Shown here piece after piece: positions 8,151 through 18,337 of a stretch of DNA of 27,169 bases (position 1 is its first letter; each line of letters opens with the position of its first letter). The translations under genes and the position numbers were made by a program. The notes below the pieces were generated by a model. The model was given only the letters and a program-made list of their open reading frames with translations, was not told where the DNA came from and did not search any database. The stretch is from Ectocarpus siliculosus (lineage: Eukaryota; Sar; Phaeophyceae; Ectocarpales; Ectocarpaceae): positions 115,937 to 143,105 of the forward strand of contig FN648581.1 in NCBI GenBank assembly GCA_000310025.1. The letters are read 5' to 3'.

Positions 8151-9611
8151 GCACTTCGACTGACAGGCTCGATGAATGTACGAGATAGTTAGCCAGTCAC
8201 GTTCGCTAAGGCCGACAACGCGAAGGTCGTACCCGCCCCCGCCCCCGGCACCTCACAGCCGTCGTGGTCGAGGACAGTAAGAGATGGATATAGAGTTCTT
8301 CCTTTTCCCGCGAATCCACACATGCTTGTAAATTACAAAAAAAGCGACAGCGACTCTTCTCGATGCAATATGTGCCTCTCTACAGCAGTAGACCGACGCA
8401 CAGCGCGAAAGGTATATTGGCAAAAAGGCAACAAACTCATGCAGTAATAGAAACATACCAGCAAGTACAATGGAGTCCGTAGCGGAAATACGCGCTCAAC
8501 TCCCCCCATGGCAAAAAAAAAACGCGACACATGAGGCATCATCGCCACCCTCCACCCTCTCCAGATGACAGGCTACAACACGAAGCGCCACCACATGTAA
8601 CTCACAAGAGTAGACACCATAAAACCAAGAGAATGGTCGCTACATAAGAGACACAGCATATGCCACAAAACGCACACCGAGATATCACCATAACCCCCCT
8701 TCTCACTCTCTCCATCACAAGACAAGCAAAAACAACCGACACGATCGAACACCCGCAGACCACAACACTACAAACGCCCCCGCACGCAGGGGCACAAGAA
8801 GAGACACCCCTCTCTACTTCTACGCGCAGCCTATGTACCGTCCTCGAGGAACTCAACATTTTACACGTGCATATACATGATTCGGAAACTTGAACAACAC
8901 CCCGCGAGCGTTCTTGGTCGAACCCGGCAAGGGTCAGACCACCAGATAGCAACAAACACGTGGATAAGACGTACTCACAAAAAACCATACAAAGTCCTTG
9001 GCGAGAGGAAAGTCCGCGGCTTCGCGCACCTCCTCCGTCAGCCACGACTAAAACACCACAGCAAGAAGAGTCACCACCCTCTCTACGACAGTCTAGATGT
9101 AAAAACTAAGACAATGTACCACAACAACAACGGTACCAAACCCTGTGCCATTCGACCGGCGCCGTCCGCCGTGCAACGTCGACGACCTCGCATTATTTTA
9201 CAAATGAACAGCATGCACACGCATCCCTTGAGCCTCTCTCGACAAACACATGATCACCCGTAATTTTACAGAACCCCCGCCCGCGCTAACAAAAAAAAAG
9301 CACAGCACCGTCTGCAGTCACAGACAAAAATACGAAAACAAAATTAAAAGACACACACGTCGACAACAACAACGGAACAAGACCGTATTTTTCTACGCGC
9401 AGAGTACCCTACCATTCGACTAGTGCACCGTCCGCCCTGCAGCGTCGACGACCTCACACTATTGTACACATGAGGATATGAACACGACGAGATGATCTCA
9501 TAATTTACATGATCATCCGCAAGTTTACAAAAGTCCGTGCCCCCACGACTAAAACAAAAAAATGCAGCAAGCGTCGTCACTTCTCCCATCTTGGGAAAAA
9601 ACGAAACAAAA
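8151..9611. other. No supported gene; short direct duplication
   Basis: Open frames here, including a 147-codon minus frame from a GTG, lack splice context and protein-like composition. A block of about 70 bases around 9139-9208 (CCATTCGACCGG, GTCCGCC, GTCGACGACCTC) recurs diverged at 9404-9475, about 265 bases on. ACGACTAAAAC also recurs near 9047 and 9545, so a segment of roughly 250-500 bases was probably duplicated and diverged. Confidence 0.45.
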
Positions 9612-10193
9612 ATGCCTTCTGTTCGCAGGGCGCGCAACAGAAAGCTAGACACACGCCAAACCAAACCACAGCGACTCGCCTCCGAAGAGACATGGTCGGT
9701 CGATGGTGCCACCTTGCGGCCTCCCACCTGCGTTCACTTTCGCCGCGCGCGGGGGGTTCTGAACAGGCTGTGGTACAGGCCAAGAGGGCACAGCTTCTAT
9801 CCAGAAGCCTCTCCAGCTGCTCCTGCCCCTCCGGCAGCTGCTCCCGTCGCCGCCCCTTCAGCAGCTGATCCAGCCGCGGCCGACGCCGGACTCGAAACCG
9901 TCAGGTACGACTTGAAAAAAATGTCCGCGTCTGCTTTGGACGTAATGTTGTCCGGCGCCAGCTTCTTGTCTTTGGCGATGTTGGACACGCAATTGCCCAA
10001 AAATATGCGCACCCTGCAAGAAAGTGACATGGGCGCGAGCCGAGAGAGAACAGGAGGCGACGCTCAGCCCGTGTCCCGAGGGCGATTGCAAAGCCCTCAA
10101 AACGTCCACAGTCATCAGACACCGGTAGAAAATTCATGGTCCAAAGCCTTCACACATAGGACAGATCAGATCCACGCAGATCGAGCTAAATAG
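9612..10193 (+). CDS. Possible unrecognised protein, basic then Ala/Pro-rich
   Basis: The ORF runs from the first ATG at 9612 to TAG. It has a basic N-terminus (MPSVRRARNRKLDTRQTKPQ), an Ala/Pro linker (ASPAAPAPPAAAPVAAPSAA), a plausible globular or amphipathic part (KKMSASALDVMLSGASFLSL, AMLDTQLPKNMRTLQ) and a tail KAFTHRTDQ. From the linker to LQESD the codons follow an RNY pattern. An alternative is that the real exon starts at the acceptor ending at 9770. The tail coincides with a small repeat found inverted at 11230-11285. I do not recognise the family. Confidence 0.35.
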   Translation: MPSVRRARNRKLDTRQTKPQRLASEETWSVDGATLRPPTCVHFRRARGVLNRLWYRPRGHSFYPEASPAAPAPPAAAPVAAPSAADPAAADAGLETVRYDLKKMSASALDVMLSGASFLSLAMLDTQLPKNMRTLQESDMGASRERTGGDAQPVSRGRLQSPQNVHSHQTPVENSWSKAFTHRTDQIHADRAK

Positions 10194-11285
10194 CTCTTTT
10201 GTTGAGGGGTATGATATGTCCCTGTTGATCGGTAGGGCATACTCCGAGTAGGTGTTCGGTGTAAGTTTCCCCGAGGTGATCTGAAGGACATAGGGAACCG
10301 GGCCCATACGTAGGCCATTTTTATGTTTGACAGGAAGACACAAATAAAAATCCTCGAGTATGAGTGGGGTGGAGGCGGGTTGTTACCCGCGCTCCCACCA
10401 ATCACATGTCGATAATGTAGGACAGAGATATGTGTAGAAGATTGACTGGTTGTTTCACACCGCCGAGCGGGAATCCCCTGAAAGACGTAGCACAGCAGCA
10501 GAAGCGGTAGCAGCAGCACATACATGATGACACACACACGTAGACAACACATGAGACAACAAGAACAGCAGCACACGAGACTGCTGTAGACCAAGGCCAG
10601 CCAAAGGTACACATCATAGGAGGAGGCTTCGGGTGCGAGACTGTCAGAGCCCGTCACCTGCTGCTGGCAGCGTAAAAGCGAGGGAAAAGCGAGTGCACAC
10701 AAGTCAATCAATCTGCGGTCTTTCTCCGTCGACTGCCGGCAGGCCAATATTTGATCCACAACAGACGCACCCCGAAACAGCGAGACAATGAGACGTACAC
10801 ACTTAGGGGCCATCGGGGCGATTTTTTTAGAGCCTGTTGCCTGCTGCTAGCAGAGTTAGCGAGGCAAGTAAGTACACATGCACACAGCAGCAGCAGCAGC
10901 AGCAGCAAGCAACAGATTTGAGAGCTTCTCGTTTACACCATCAAATGACGTCCGGCGTTCACGTCTGGCTGGTGGTGGCGGGTGAGGTGTGTGTGTGTGC
11001 AGTGGCAGTGGTGGCCTCTGTGTGGTGGCTTACATGGGCTACATCCATATTGAACTACACCTGTTTGCCTCTCTCTCTCTCCCCCCCTTCTTTTTCGCGC
11101 TCGCTTCATTATATTTCGCTGGACCCCTACGTATGGGACGCGAGCCGGACATAGGCGATCAGCGTATGTTTGCCAGAGGTGAGCTGAAGGACATAGGTGA
11201 TCGTGGACTGTTGGTTCGGTGGTGACCTGAAAGACACAAGGTGAGCTAGCTCATGATCTATCCGATGTGTGAAAGCCTTGTCAGT
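10140..11285. repeat. Inverted and direct small repeats flanking a 1-kb spacer
   Basis: Plus 10140-10165 (AAGCCTTCACACAT then nGGAnAGATCA) is the near reverse complement of 11258-11285. GAGGTGATCTGAAGGACATAGG (10273-10294) recurs in direct orientation at 11176-11197 with one change, and again weaker near 11218. Between them are a seven-unit CAG run (10885-10905) and a CT/GT-rich patch (10988-11100). No gene is supported in the spacer. Confidence 0.5.
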
Positions 11286-11383
11286 GACAATAAAGTGTGC
11301 ATAGATCGACCGGGTGCGGCCGGGGTAGCACGTCGTCGGAGACTCGCCGTTGGTTGTTCTCGAGGAGGCAACACTACACTCAC

Positions 11384-11662
11384 GTCTGGTTGAAGACCTG
11401 GTCGTTGCTAGTATCCAGGTACTTCCACTTGATCTTCTTCTTGCTCGGAGGCGCGCCGCCGTTCCTTCCTCCTCCGGACGCCGGAGTGCGGTACTTGTCC
11501 GTCCAGTCAGCTGCTCGGAGCATGGCGTTGAACCCCGGAGCCTCGTAAACATGCAGCTGTTCAGGCCCCAGCTGTCCCTCGGACCCCTGGCTCTCGTCGG
11601 GGTTCTCTTTGTTGTACTGCAGGCGGTCCTCGTTGGGGGACTTCAAAGAGCTAATGCACCAC
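11384..11662 (-). CDS. Exon-like segment, Lys/Gly-rich, family unrecognised
   Basis: Acceptor CATGTTCCAG opens a 92-codon frame beginning WCISSLKSPNEDRLQYNKEN. Then come a Glu/Gln-rich stretch, QLHVYEAPGFNAMLRAADWT, a Gly-rich loop and SKKKIKWKYLDTSNDQVFNQ. Codons follow a strong RNY pattern on this strand. The end is either donor AC|GTGAGT at 11383 or a TGA one base later, so this could be the last exon. It joins in phase to the exon at 11786-11853. Confidence 0.6.
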
Positions 11663-11785
11663 CTGGAACATGATGTGAGTCATCACCTAAAAGGCAGGGA
11701 AGTCGCGCGTCGGCCGAAGACGTGATTGTTATTAGAGCAAGCAGAAACAAGGCGATAGGAAAGGATTGTATAGCCGGGTTATCAC

Positions 11786-11853
11786 AGTCGACGGAGCGTC
11801 CTGCTTGTCAGCACAAACCACTGTTTACCGAACCCATCGACTTGCTGGACCAT
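11786..11853 (-). CDS. Exon-like segment resembling the start of a PH domain
   Basis: Acceptor TGTACCCCCACAG, then MVQQVDGFGKQWFVLTSRTL and RR. The donor CT|GTGATA at 11785 completes a Leu codon with the exon at 11662, across a 123-base intron. 'GKQWFVLTSRTLR' resembles the beta-1/beta-2 strands of pleckstrin-homology domains (usually 'WKxRWFVLxxxxL'), which bind phosphoinositides. With so few residues the domain call is tentative. Confidence 0.4.
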
Positions 11854-12410
11854 CTGTGGGGGTACAATCGCTTTCTCGAGAGTTCACGTACAAGGGAAAG
11901 CAGCCTAGATAGAACAGGGGAAAGAGGGCTGATATAGTAGGGGTTTGCCAGGTTTGGAGGCCAATACCTTGGCTTCCTTCCTGCCTACACCTCCTTTAAG
12001 GTGAAAGAACGGAAGGTATGCGGGGCAAAGTGAACAGGGGGGTACATGTACCCTTCGGGGACAAGAAGGCGTGCCTGGTTTCTCTCCCTCTCTCTCGCTC
12101 GGCTCGTGTTGAGCAAAACATACAGCTGGGAGGGAAACAATACACGGGCTCCCATCTCGACCAAATGTAAGCAAAAGAGCGTAATGCGGGACGTGGGGCA
12201 CATTTTTCCAAGCAAATGAAAGTCGATGATGCGCGAGCGGGGGGTAGGTGGGTGGGCGGGGAAGCGAAGTCATTCCGGGGCCGTTCATAGCAGTGGGACA
12301 GGAACTACATGATACAGACACGGTTAAGTTTGATAAGCTCAAGAATTCTACACCTATACTGAATGAAACATTCGGGACACCGTGTGGAACACCGACAAAC
12401 GAAAAAAAGA

Positions 12411-12505
12411 GCCTGGTCCGGTGAGAACCCGGCGTGCTCCGTCCCGGCTTTGCAGGGATGCGAGGTCAATGGTCTAACGACTACGGCATGCACGACTATG
12501 AGTAC
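12411..12505 (+). repeat. 95-bp dispersed repeat, copy 1, followed by poly-C
   Basis: The segment from GAGCCTGGTCCGG to CGACTATGAGTAC recurs at 13512-13607 with only a few substitutions. Both copies run directly into a poly-C tract. Confidence 0.85.
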
Positions 12506-12573
12506 CCCCCCCCCCAACCCCCCTCTCCTGAGCGACGAGGGCGGGCGGGTGGGAAAGTCGATCAATCCTGTAC

Positions 12574-12667
12574 CCACTCGTTCACTCTGTTCTCCGTTGT
12601 CTCTCTCTTGGTACCACAGGCTCCCCGCTGTCGAGCGGTGCGCGTCGAGGACGAACTGCAGGCGGGC
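12574..12667 (-). CDS. Short exon-like segment, family unrecognised
   Basis: Acceptor CACGGATCAG opens ARLQFVLDAHRSTAGSLW, then YQERDNGEQSERV, up to a possible donor GTACAGG at 12573. An earlier donor, GTG|GTACCA, would end it at 12615. Codon pattern and splice context suggest an exon of the minus-strand gene(s). Confidence is limited by its length. Confidence 0.35.
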
Positions 12668-13023
12668 CTGATCCGTGGGTCCTCCGGGGGTCCTCCGGGG
12701 GGGGCACGGAGCACAGCTCACTACACCCCCACTCTGGTCTATGTTTGTCAAATTCCGATCCACGACACAAACAACACTTTCCTTCTGAACGCTACATATT
12801 CGCCCTGATCACGTTGAGCCGCGTGTCATAAGACATACTAGCTGTCGCTACAACGAGCGACAGCTGATAGATGTAACTGTCGTCAGACGTGTGCCTCCAC
12901 GGGTGGAAACAGAGTGCATACACCACACACTTGATACTTCACCTACCTGCTGTGCGCTGGTGTGAGAGCTGTGGTAACGTTACCTTTCACCTACCGGTTA
13001 ACCCCCGCCCCCCCCCCCGGTGT

Positions 13024-13146
13024 TTGCCATCGGGGTTTGGGTTTTCGTCGCTTGGCAACGACGTTGTAAAATAAGCCCCCCCACTCGGTGCTTGCCATCG
13101 GGATTAGGCTTTCGTCGCTTGGCAACGACGTTGTAAAACAAGCCAA
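13024..13146. repeat. 69-bp tandem duplication
   Basis: TGCCATCGGG...TTTTCGTCGCTTGGCAACGA...CGTTGTAAAA occurs at 13024 and again at 13093 with a few changes. It is followed at 13179-13210 by two T runs. No gene is evident. Confidence 0.8.
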
Positions 13147-13511
13147 TTCACTTCGTGAACTCGGCAACCAGGTTACCGTTTTTTTTTTTTACCTCGGTTT
13201 TTTTTTTTTGGCGGTAACTATGAATGGTGGTCGAGTAGATCATGTTGTGCGGGGTCGAGAAACCTCACTCCGCGCAACGGGGGATGATCGCACCACGTTG
13301 TGTTAAAATGGTCAAGCTTCCTCGAGGCAGTTACACAGTGCTTACAACTGTCTCTGGAAGTGAAAGCACCAGAAAATAAATTAAGTCATACGCAGCTGTC
13401 ATCCGTACGCAAGGAAGTAAGCACAAGATGCCGAACACCCTTAGCAGGATGCAGCTCACCCTTCATGCGACTCGCCAAATACCTCACGGCGCTTCGCGCT
13501 TGGTGATGTGA

Positions 13512-13607
13512 GAGCCTGGTCCGGTGAGAACCCGGCATGCTCCGTCCCGGCTTTGCAGGGATGCGAGGTCAATGGTCAAACGACTACGGCATGCACGACT
13601 ATGAGTA
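13512..13607 (+). repeat. 95-bp dispersed repeat, copy 2, at the edge of the assembly gap
   Basis: Near-identical to 12411-12505. It is followed by a poly-C run (13609-13629) that breaks off into the Ns, so the homopolymer probably stopped the assembly. Confidence 0.85.
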
Positions 13608-13629
13608 CACCCCCCCTCCCCCCCCCCCC

Positions 13630-14055
13630 NNNNNNNNNNNNNNNNNNNNNNNNNNNNNNNNNNNNNNNNNNNNNNNNNNNNNNNNNNNNNNNNNNNNNNN
13701 NNNNNNNNNNNNNNNNNNNNNNNNNNNNNNNNNNNNNNNNNNNNNNNNNNNNNNNNNNNNNNNNNNNNNNNNNNNNNNNNNNNNNNNNNNNNNNNNNNNN
13801 NNNNNNNNNNNNNNNNNNNNNNNNNNNNNNNNNNNNNNNNNNNNNNNNNNNNNNNNNNNNNNNNNNNNNNNNNNNNNNNNNNNNNNNNNNNNNNNNNNNN
13901 NNNNNNNNNNNNNNNNNNNNNNNNNNNNNNNNNNNNNNNNNNNNNNNNNNNNNNNNNNNNNNNNNNNNNNNNNNNNNNNNNNNNNNNNNNNNNNNNNNNN
14001 NNNNNNNNNNNNNNNNNNNNNNNNNNNNNNNNNNNNNNNNNNNNNNNNNNNNNNN
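13630..14055. other. Assembly gap (426 Ns)
   Basis: The bases are unknown. Reading frames that run through the Ns are not evidence of coding. Confidence 0.99.
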
Positions 14056-14611
14056 AATCGCTTTTTTTTGGCCCGGGCAATCGGGCCACATCGCAAAGCG
14101 AAAACGCCAAACCGGATTTCACATCGCCACGATGCTCTCGCCACACACAGCACCCAATGCCCAACACAACTATCTTGCCCACAGACACCACAATGGATCG
14201 CACGCTCGAAGTGGTGCGATGGCGATCGGCGTCCTAGGTGTCGAGAACTAACGTGGTGCTGTGCTCACATTGCTGGCAGTTGATAAACGCGGCGGTAACA
14301 AAAAATCATGCATACCACAGAGAGTCCAGCCCAATCGAGCCCAGATGTTATTGCTCGCTGTGCGTGTGTTGTCTGCTGTGTGGTGTCGCCCGCAGTGCGT
14401 ATGTTCTCTGCTGCAATCCTCTGTGCGTTCCGAGAAAAAAAGTGCGTCTGCTGACCCCTGTATTCTAAAATCAAGTCATGTACTCTAAAACCGAATAGAC
14501 TGTACAAACGGTTTGGTCTTGATGGGGCCCTATATTGCGGCGAGACCTCAGGCCATACTAGAAATCTCGCTTCGCTCGAGCAAAATCTAAAAACAGGTTA
14601 GAATGTCTCAC

Positions 14612-14734
14612 CCGAGCGTCGAAATCCTTGTCCCAGCTGAGCGCGAAGATCTCCCTCAGGGGGCGATTCGTGTGCTGGTCGCGAACGGTTTGGAACGCTC
14701 GCCCCGCAAGCTCTCCGGCCGATGCCAAAGCATG
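14612..14734 (-). CDS. Exon-like segment, family unrecognised
   Basis: Between acceptor AAACACGCAG and donor CGG|GTGAGA lie exactly 41 codons, phase 0 at both ends. The sequence is HALASAGELAGRAFQTVRDQ, then HTNRPLREIFALSWDKDFDA. Composition and phase make it a convincing exon. The same stretch also has a + strand frame from an ATG at 14603, which lacks splice support. Confidence 0.55.
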
Positions 14735-15011
14735 CTGCGTGTTTGTCAAAACATCAGTCCAACAGAAGTAACCGTCCGATTTTCGGGTTGCGAGAAAGCT
14801 ACCTTGAACCTTGCAGCAGTTGCCGACAAATCAAAACACGCGCCAAGAAAATTGTGTTCGAGCCGGGCGACGACATGTATCCGCGAGCTTTTGAATGAGG
14901 AAAACAAAGAGGGAGAGCGCAAAAGCAGCGGGTCGTAGCCTACGACCACAACCGCTTCATGTATTAAGCTTCAGGAATCACGCAACACGCCGCGGGTATG
15001 TATTGCCTAAT

Positions 15012-15249
15012 AGTACGCCTTTCGCCAGTATGCTCGCAAATATGTCTTCTGGTACAACCAAGTAGCCCACGACACGTGACCAAAAACATATTCTTTGGAG
15101 ATCATGTGCTTGAGCTTATCATAGTACAAGAGAGAACATGCGCGTCCCTGTTGAAGCATATATCGACCACCATTTTTGCTCCATTTGGCGCCTAAGGCAA
15201 CAAGATTGTGTTCTGAGGCACGCTGCAATAGCTCTCTCCGATTCACTGG
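15012..15249 (-). CDS. Exon F of an unrecognised spliced gene
   Basis: Acceptor TTGAATTACAG, then PVNRRELLQRASEHNLVALG, AKWSKNGGRYMLQQGRACSL, LYYDKLKHMISKEYVFGHVS and an aromatic-rich end before TAG. The 3' boundary is uncertain: a donor may precede the stop. It enters in phase 0, matching the phase-0 exit of the exon at 15491 (242-base intron). The sequence looks like a folded, basic globular region. I do not recognise it. Confidence 0.6.
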
Positions 15250-15490
15250 CTGTAATTCAATGAGCGAAAAAAAATACTTCTGCAACACGCACACGCACAA
15301 TATGAGCACAACGCAACACGGCACAAGTCAATACGGAATAATCTACGACGAAGAACCCGCCATCGCCTTCCCAAGGGCACACACTCACCAAGACATTGTG
15401 GAGAAAACGAAAAAAACAACGCCCAACAGCACACAAGTTGCGTCGCCCCCGAGAGGCAACCACCAAACAAAAGACGAATCAACCACTCAC

Positions 15491-15731
15491 ATCCTTCAAT
15501 TCCTTGAGCAACGTCTCTTTAAGCTGGGCGAGGGCAATGAGGCATGATTGCCGACGCGCGGGAACTTCGTTCTCCCTGAAACTATCATCCTCGGACTCCT
15601 CCTCGTCGGCGGTCTCGATGTTGTTCCTCTTGCCTACGCGGTCGAGGGTTGCCGTGAGGCTGTCGAAGATGACAAGCCGATGGCCTTGTACATTTCGCAG
15701 GACCTGGTCGTGAATGCCGCGACAAACTTTG
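15491..15731 (-). CDS. Exon E of an unrecognised spliced gene, with acidic insert
   Basis: Acceptor CCGCACGCTTTTCAG and donor GAT|GTGAGT. The 80 codons read KVCRGIHDQVLRNVQGHRLV, IFDSLTATLDRVGKRNNIET, an acidic ADEEESEDDS stretch, then RRQSCLIALAQLKETLLKEL. The codons follow RNY and both splice sites are strong. It has helical segments around a charged loop. It joins in phase to exon F. Confidence 0.7.
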
Positions 15732-16134
15732 CTGAAAAGCGTGCGGCAGCGGGCATTACGGCGACAAATGCGTGCGACAGGATGGGGGGAGGGGCGAGGG
15801 GGGGGGGTTAGTGGAAAACACACACAACATTTTCTTCTGCGACACCCAAAGAAGAGTAGTGGCGCGTTTTCGCATGGGGGCTGGAACCCATTCCCAAGGG
15901 GATCGAGAGCTGGCCGGCGTGTCTCTCTCTTTCATTGTCGTCTCCCGTAATGATGATGTTGCAAATCCTTTGCTTCTCGGCGAGCACCTACGGTGAGCTC
16001 TCCGGAGCGGCTCAGCCCGACGTCCTCATTTAGGGGCTACAATACGCGACAACGATTTTCATGTCCAATCTTGCACAGCAGTGGGGTCGAAGCTGTGTAG
16101 CTGAGCCTAGCTGTTGAGAGCTTTCGAACCTTAC

Positions 16135-16274
16135 CACTAAATTGATGTTGTTATTGGCGAGCAGCGCGCCCTTCACCGCCGCTTCGCTGCCCGTCAGAAC
16201 GTGGGACATGTGCTTCGCCAGGAATGAACGAGACGCTTCCCGTCCTTGTAGTCGTCCACGTCGATCCACCTGGT
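16135..16274 (-). CDS. Exon-like segment, family unrecognised
   Basis: Acceptor ATTGCTGTGCAG, donor GTG|GTAAGG. One frame gives SFLAKHMSHVLTGSEAAVKG then ALLANNNINLV across most of the exon. A second frame starts TRWIDVDDYKDGKR and stops after 26 residues. The switch may mean an indel or a second acceptor inside the exon. Confidence 0.5.
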
Positions 16275-16842
16275 CTGCACAGCAATAGATACAAGCAGGG
16301 ACAGGGACGAACAGCACGGAGATCAAATAATGGTAACATTAAATTCAAGGCCGCGACACGAGGGACTAGTGTTTGATTCTCTCTTCTCTGCGCGCTGTCG
16401 TCGAATGTAGTGTGCGGACAGGTACTTCAGTTGTTTTTTGGCACGTATACGTACTGCAGGGATTGTAGGTGCACTTCTTCTTGACGCCGGCCCTTTCCTT
16501 GCAAAGTGTGAGTGTTCTTTATACTGATCTTCTGATGGCTCTAGCATTTTTGTGACCACCGACCGAGTCTTCGCTAGGTTTTAGGAATAGCAACTGACAC
16601 TTAATGTGAAGAAAATAACAACAACAGCGAAAGATATGAATATGACAACCAGGGTGACGCTGCTTCTCGACGCCCGCACTCGATCGGTTGCACATCCTCC
16701 TCACTCCTCAGCTCCTCAGCGCTCTCCCGCATCCCACTCTTGCCCAGCCTTCGTGAGTCTCTTTTCTACTCTTCTCTTTCGTATGCACAGATGTCGGAAA
16801 TGCGCAGTATCTTTCAGCCAGTCAACATCGTTTAAAACTCAC

Positions 16843-17069
16843 CAACCGCATCTTTTACGCGATAAAAAACCATGTATCTTGGAATCGCTTCCTTAAGCGT
16901 GACGGCGGAAGCCCCCGAAGCCCCTTGCACTTGTACTGTAGTGTGAGGATTCTTCGACAGAGATGGAGTCGTTGGGTCATACCTAGTAGTCTTAACCCTT
17001 ACGTGACTACAGGCCGATTCAGCTCCGTTCTCAGCTCCATTCACTTTGCGTGTCGAAAGATCGCCGTTG
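16843..17069 (-). CDS. Exon-like segment, family unrecognised
   Basis: An open minus-strand frame reads HNGDLSTRKVNGAENGAESA, then YDPTTPSLSKNPHTTVQVQG, VTLKEAIPRYMVFYRVKDAV, ending at donor TTG|GTGAGT (16842). The acceptor near 17070 (TTGGCCGAG) is weak. Codon composition supports coding. A possible short zinc-ligand segment (KKKCTYNPC) lies further downstream around 16455-16480. Confidence 0.5.
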
Positions 17070-17584
17070 TGCCTCGGCCAAGAGCAAAAAAAATACATAG
17101 AGACCAACAGAGAGACACAGGCAGCCCACCCCAAAAACACGCTTATCAGCAATGCGCACAGGACTCACATAGGGCAATACTATTCACTCATACCTAACCT
17201 CTCTGACGTGGGGCAGATATCCTTTCCAGATCCAATCTACTGCCTACCGGTACTGCAAGATTCAAACGCAGAATACCACCGGAGGGTGCATACAGCACCC
17301 TGAACATGTGATCGACCCGGTGCCGCATCCGCGGGGGAGAGCAGAGCAAGCGTACACCGGAGCCGATGCTAACGTACTGCCTCGGTGCTTGATGTTGTTG
17401 TGATTGCGGTGCGTGTGGTTCCCAGTATTGGGAGTGGAGGGTGTTTCGTCTGCTGTGTGCAAAATTTCGCTCAAAGGCAAGGGTTTTCGGGACTACAGCT
17501 CTGATCACAGCTCCGATCACAGCTCTCTATGTAGTACACATTAGTAAAATTTATCACGATTGTTATGCATTTTGTGCGATAGAC

Positions 17585-17772
17585 TAGTGGATGATGGTCT
17601 CGATTCTCTGATGCGCGGGCCGTCTTTTTCGTCGATCTGGCGTCTCTGTGAGGCGGTTTCCCGTCAGTGTATGCTCTGTCCAAAGATGAGGTGGAGAAGG
17701 TGTGCCAACAGGTATTGCTTGGACAGGTACACCCTCTGTGCGGACGGTTGCTGTCGGAGACGGCATGCACAC
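17585..17772 (-). CDS. Possible exon with in-frame TGA
   Basis: After acceptor CTGAGCAG one frame reads RVYLSKQYLLAHLLHLIFGQ then SIH, followed by TGA at 17664-17666. The same frame continues as RETASQRRQIDEKDGPRIRE. Another frame is open for about 75 codons but looks less protein-like. Either the TGA ends an exon or gene, or the segment is damaged. Confidence 0.3.
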
Positions 17773-18128
17773 CTGCTCAGAAACTACTCCTGCTGTACAG
17801 CAGTCTATTTCTCTCCGCATAGCTGCTACTGCTGCACAACAGTAGTACTACTGTACTCACTCCTGTTCGTCACCCTTACATACACCGCGTCCCTATCCCT
17901 GTGAGCCCATGTGGGGGCTCACAGGGACCCACTGCTGCACTATCCTTGCCACCGTGACTTATGGGTGTACACGCTGCTTGGAAAATCTTTGACCGCAGAG
18001 AGCCAGTTGTGGGGAAAAAGACAGAGAAATTCAAATCAACCCACAGTCACGAAATTAAGTTGGGTCATAGTCTACAGCAGTACCGACATCTTCGGAGAGA
18101 TCCCTGGGAACGAATGGGAGAGCGAGCC

Positions 18129-18210
18129 AGCGAGAGAGAGAGAGAGGGAGAGAGAGAGATAGAGAGAGGCAGACAGAGAGAGACAGGCAGATAGGCAGAC
18201 AGAGAGAGAA

Positions 18211-18253
<43 letters not shown>

Positions 18254-18337
18254 AAGAGAGAGACAAACAGAGAGAGAGAGAAAGAGAGAAAGAGAGAGAC
18301 AGAGAGAGACAGAGAAAGAAAGAGAGGGAGAGAGAGT
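18129..18337 (+). repeat. ~210-base (GA)n purine tract
   Basis: Nearly uninterrupted GAGA with AAAGA, GACA and GGGAGA variants. On the minus strand it is a (CT)n pyrimidine tract lying in the first intron of the gene starting at 18578. It ends about 20 bases before a CCCAG acceptor at 18109. Confidence 0.95.

Noticed and set aside
8602-9045. A 147-codon minus-strand ORF, Cys/Val-rich
   Set aside because: It starts at GTG, has no splice context, and its composition looks like the antisense of an AC-rich region.
11905-12342. A 145-codon minus-strand ORF
   Set aside because: Pro/Ser/Cys-rich without RNY pattern or splice sites; likely chance.
13484-14283. Five long ORFs of 171-248 codons crossing the Ns
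   Set aside because: The length comes from unknown bases read as open; the real sequence on both sides is a poly-C repeat and non-coding-looking DNA.
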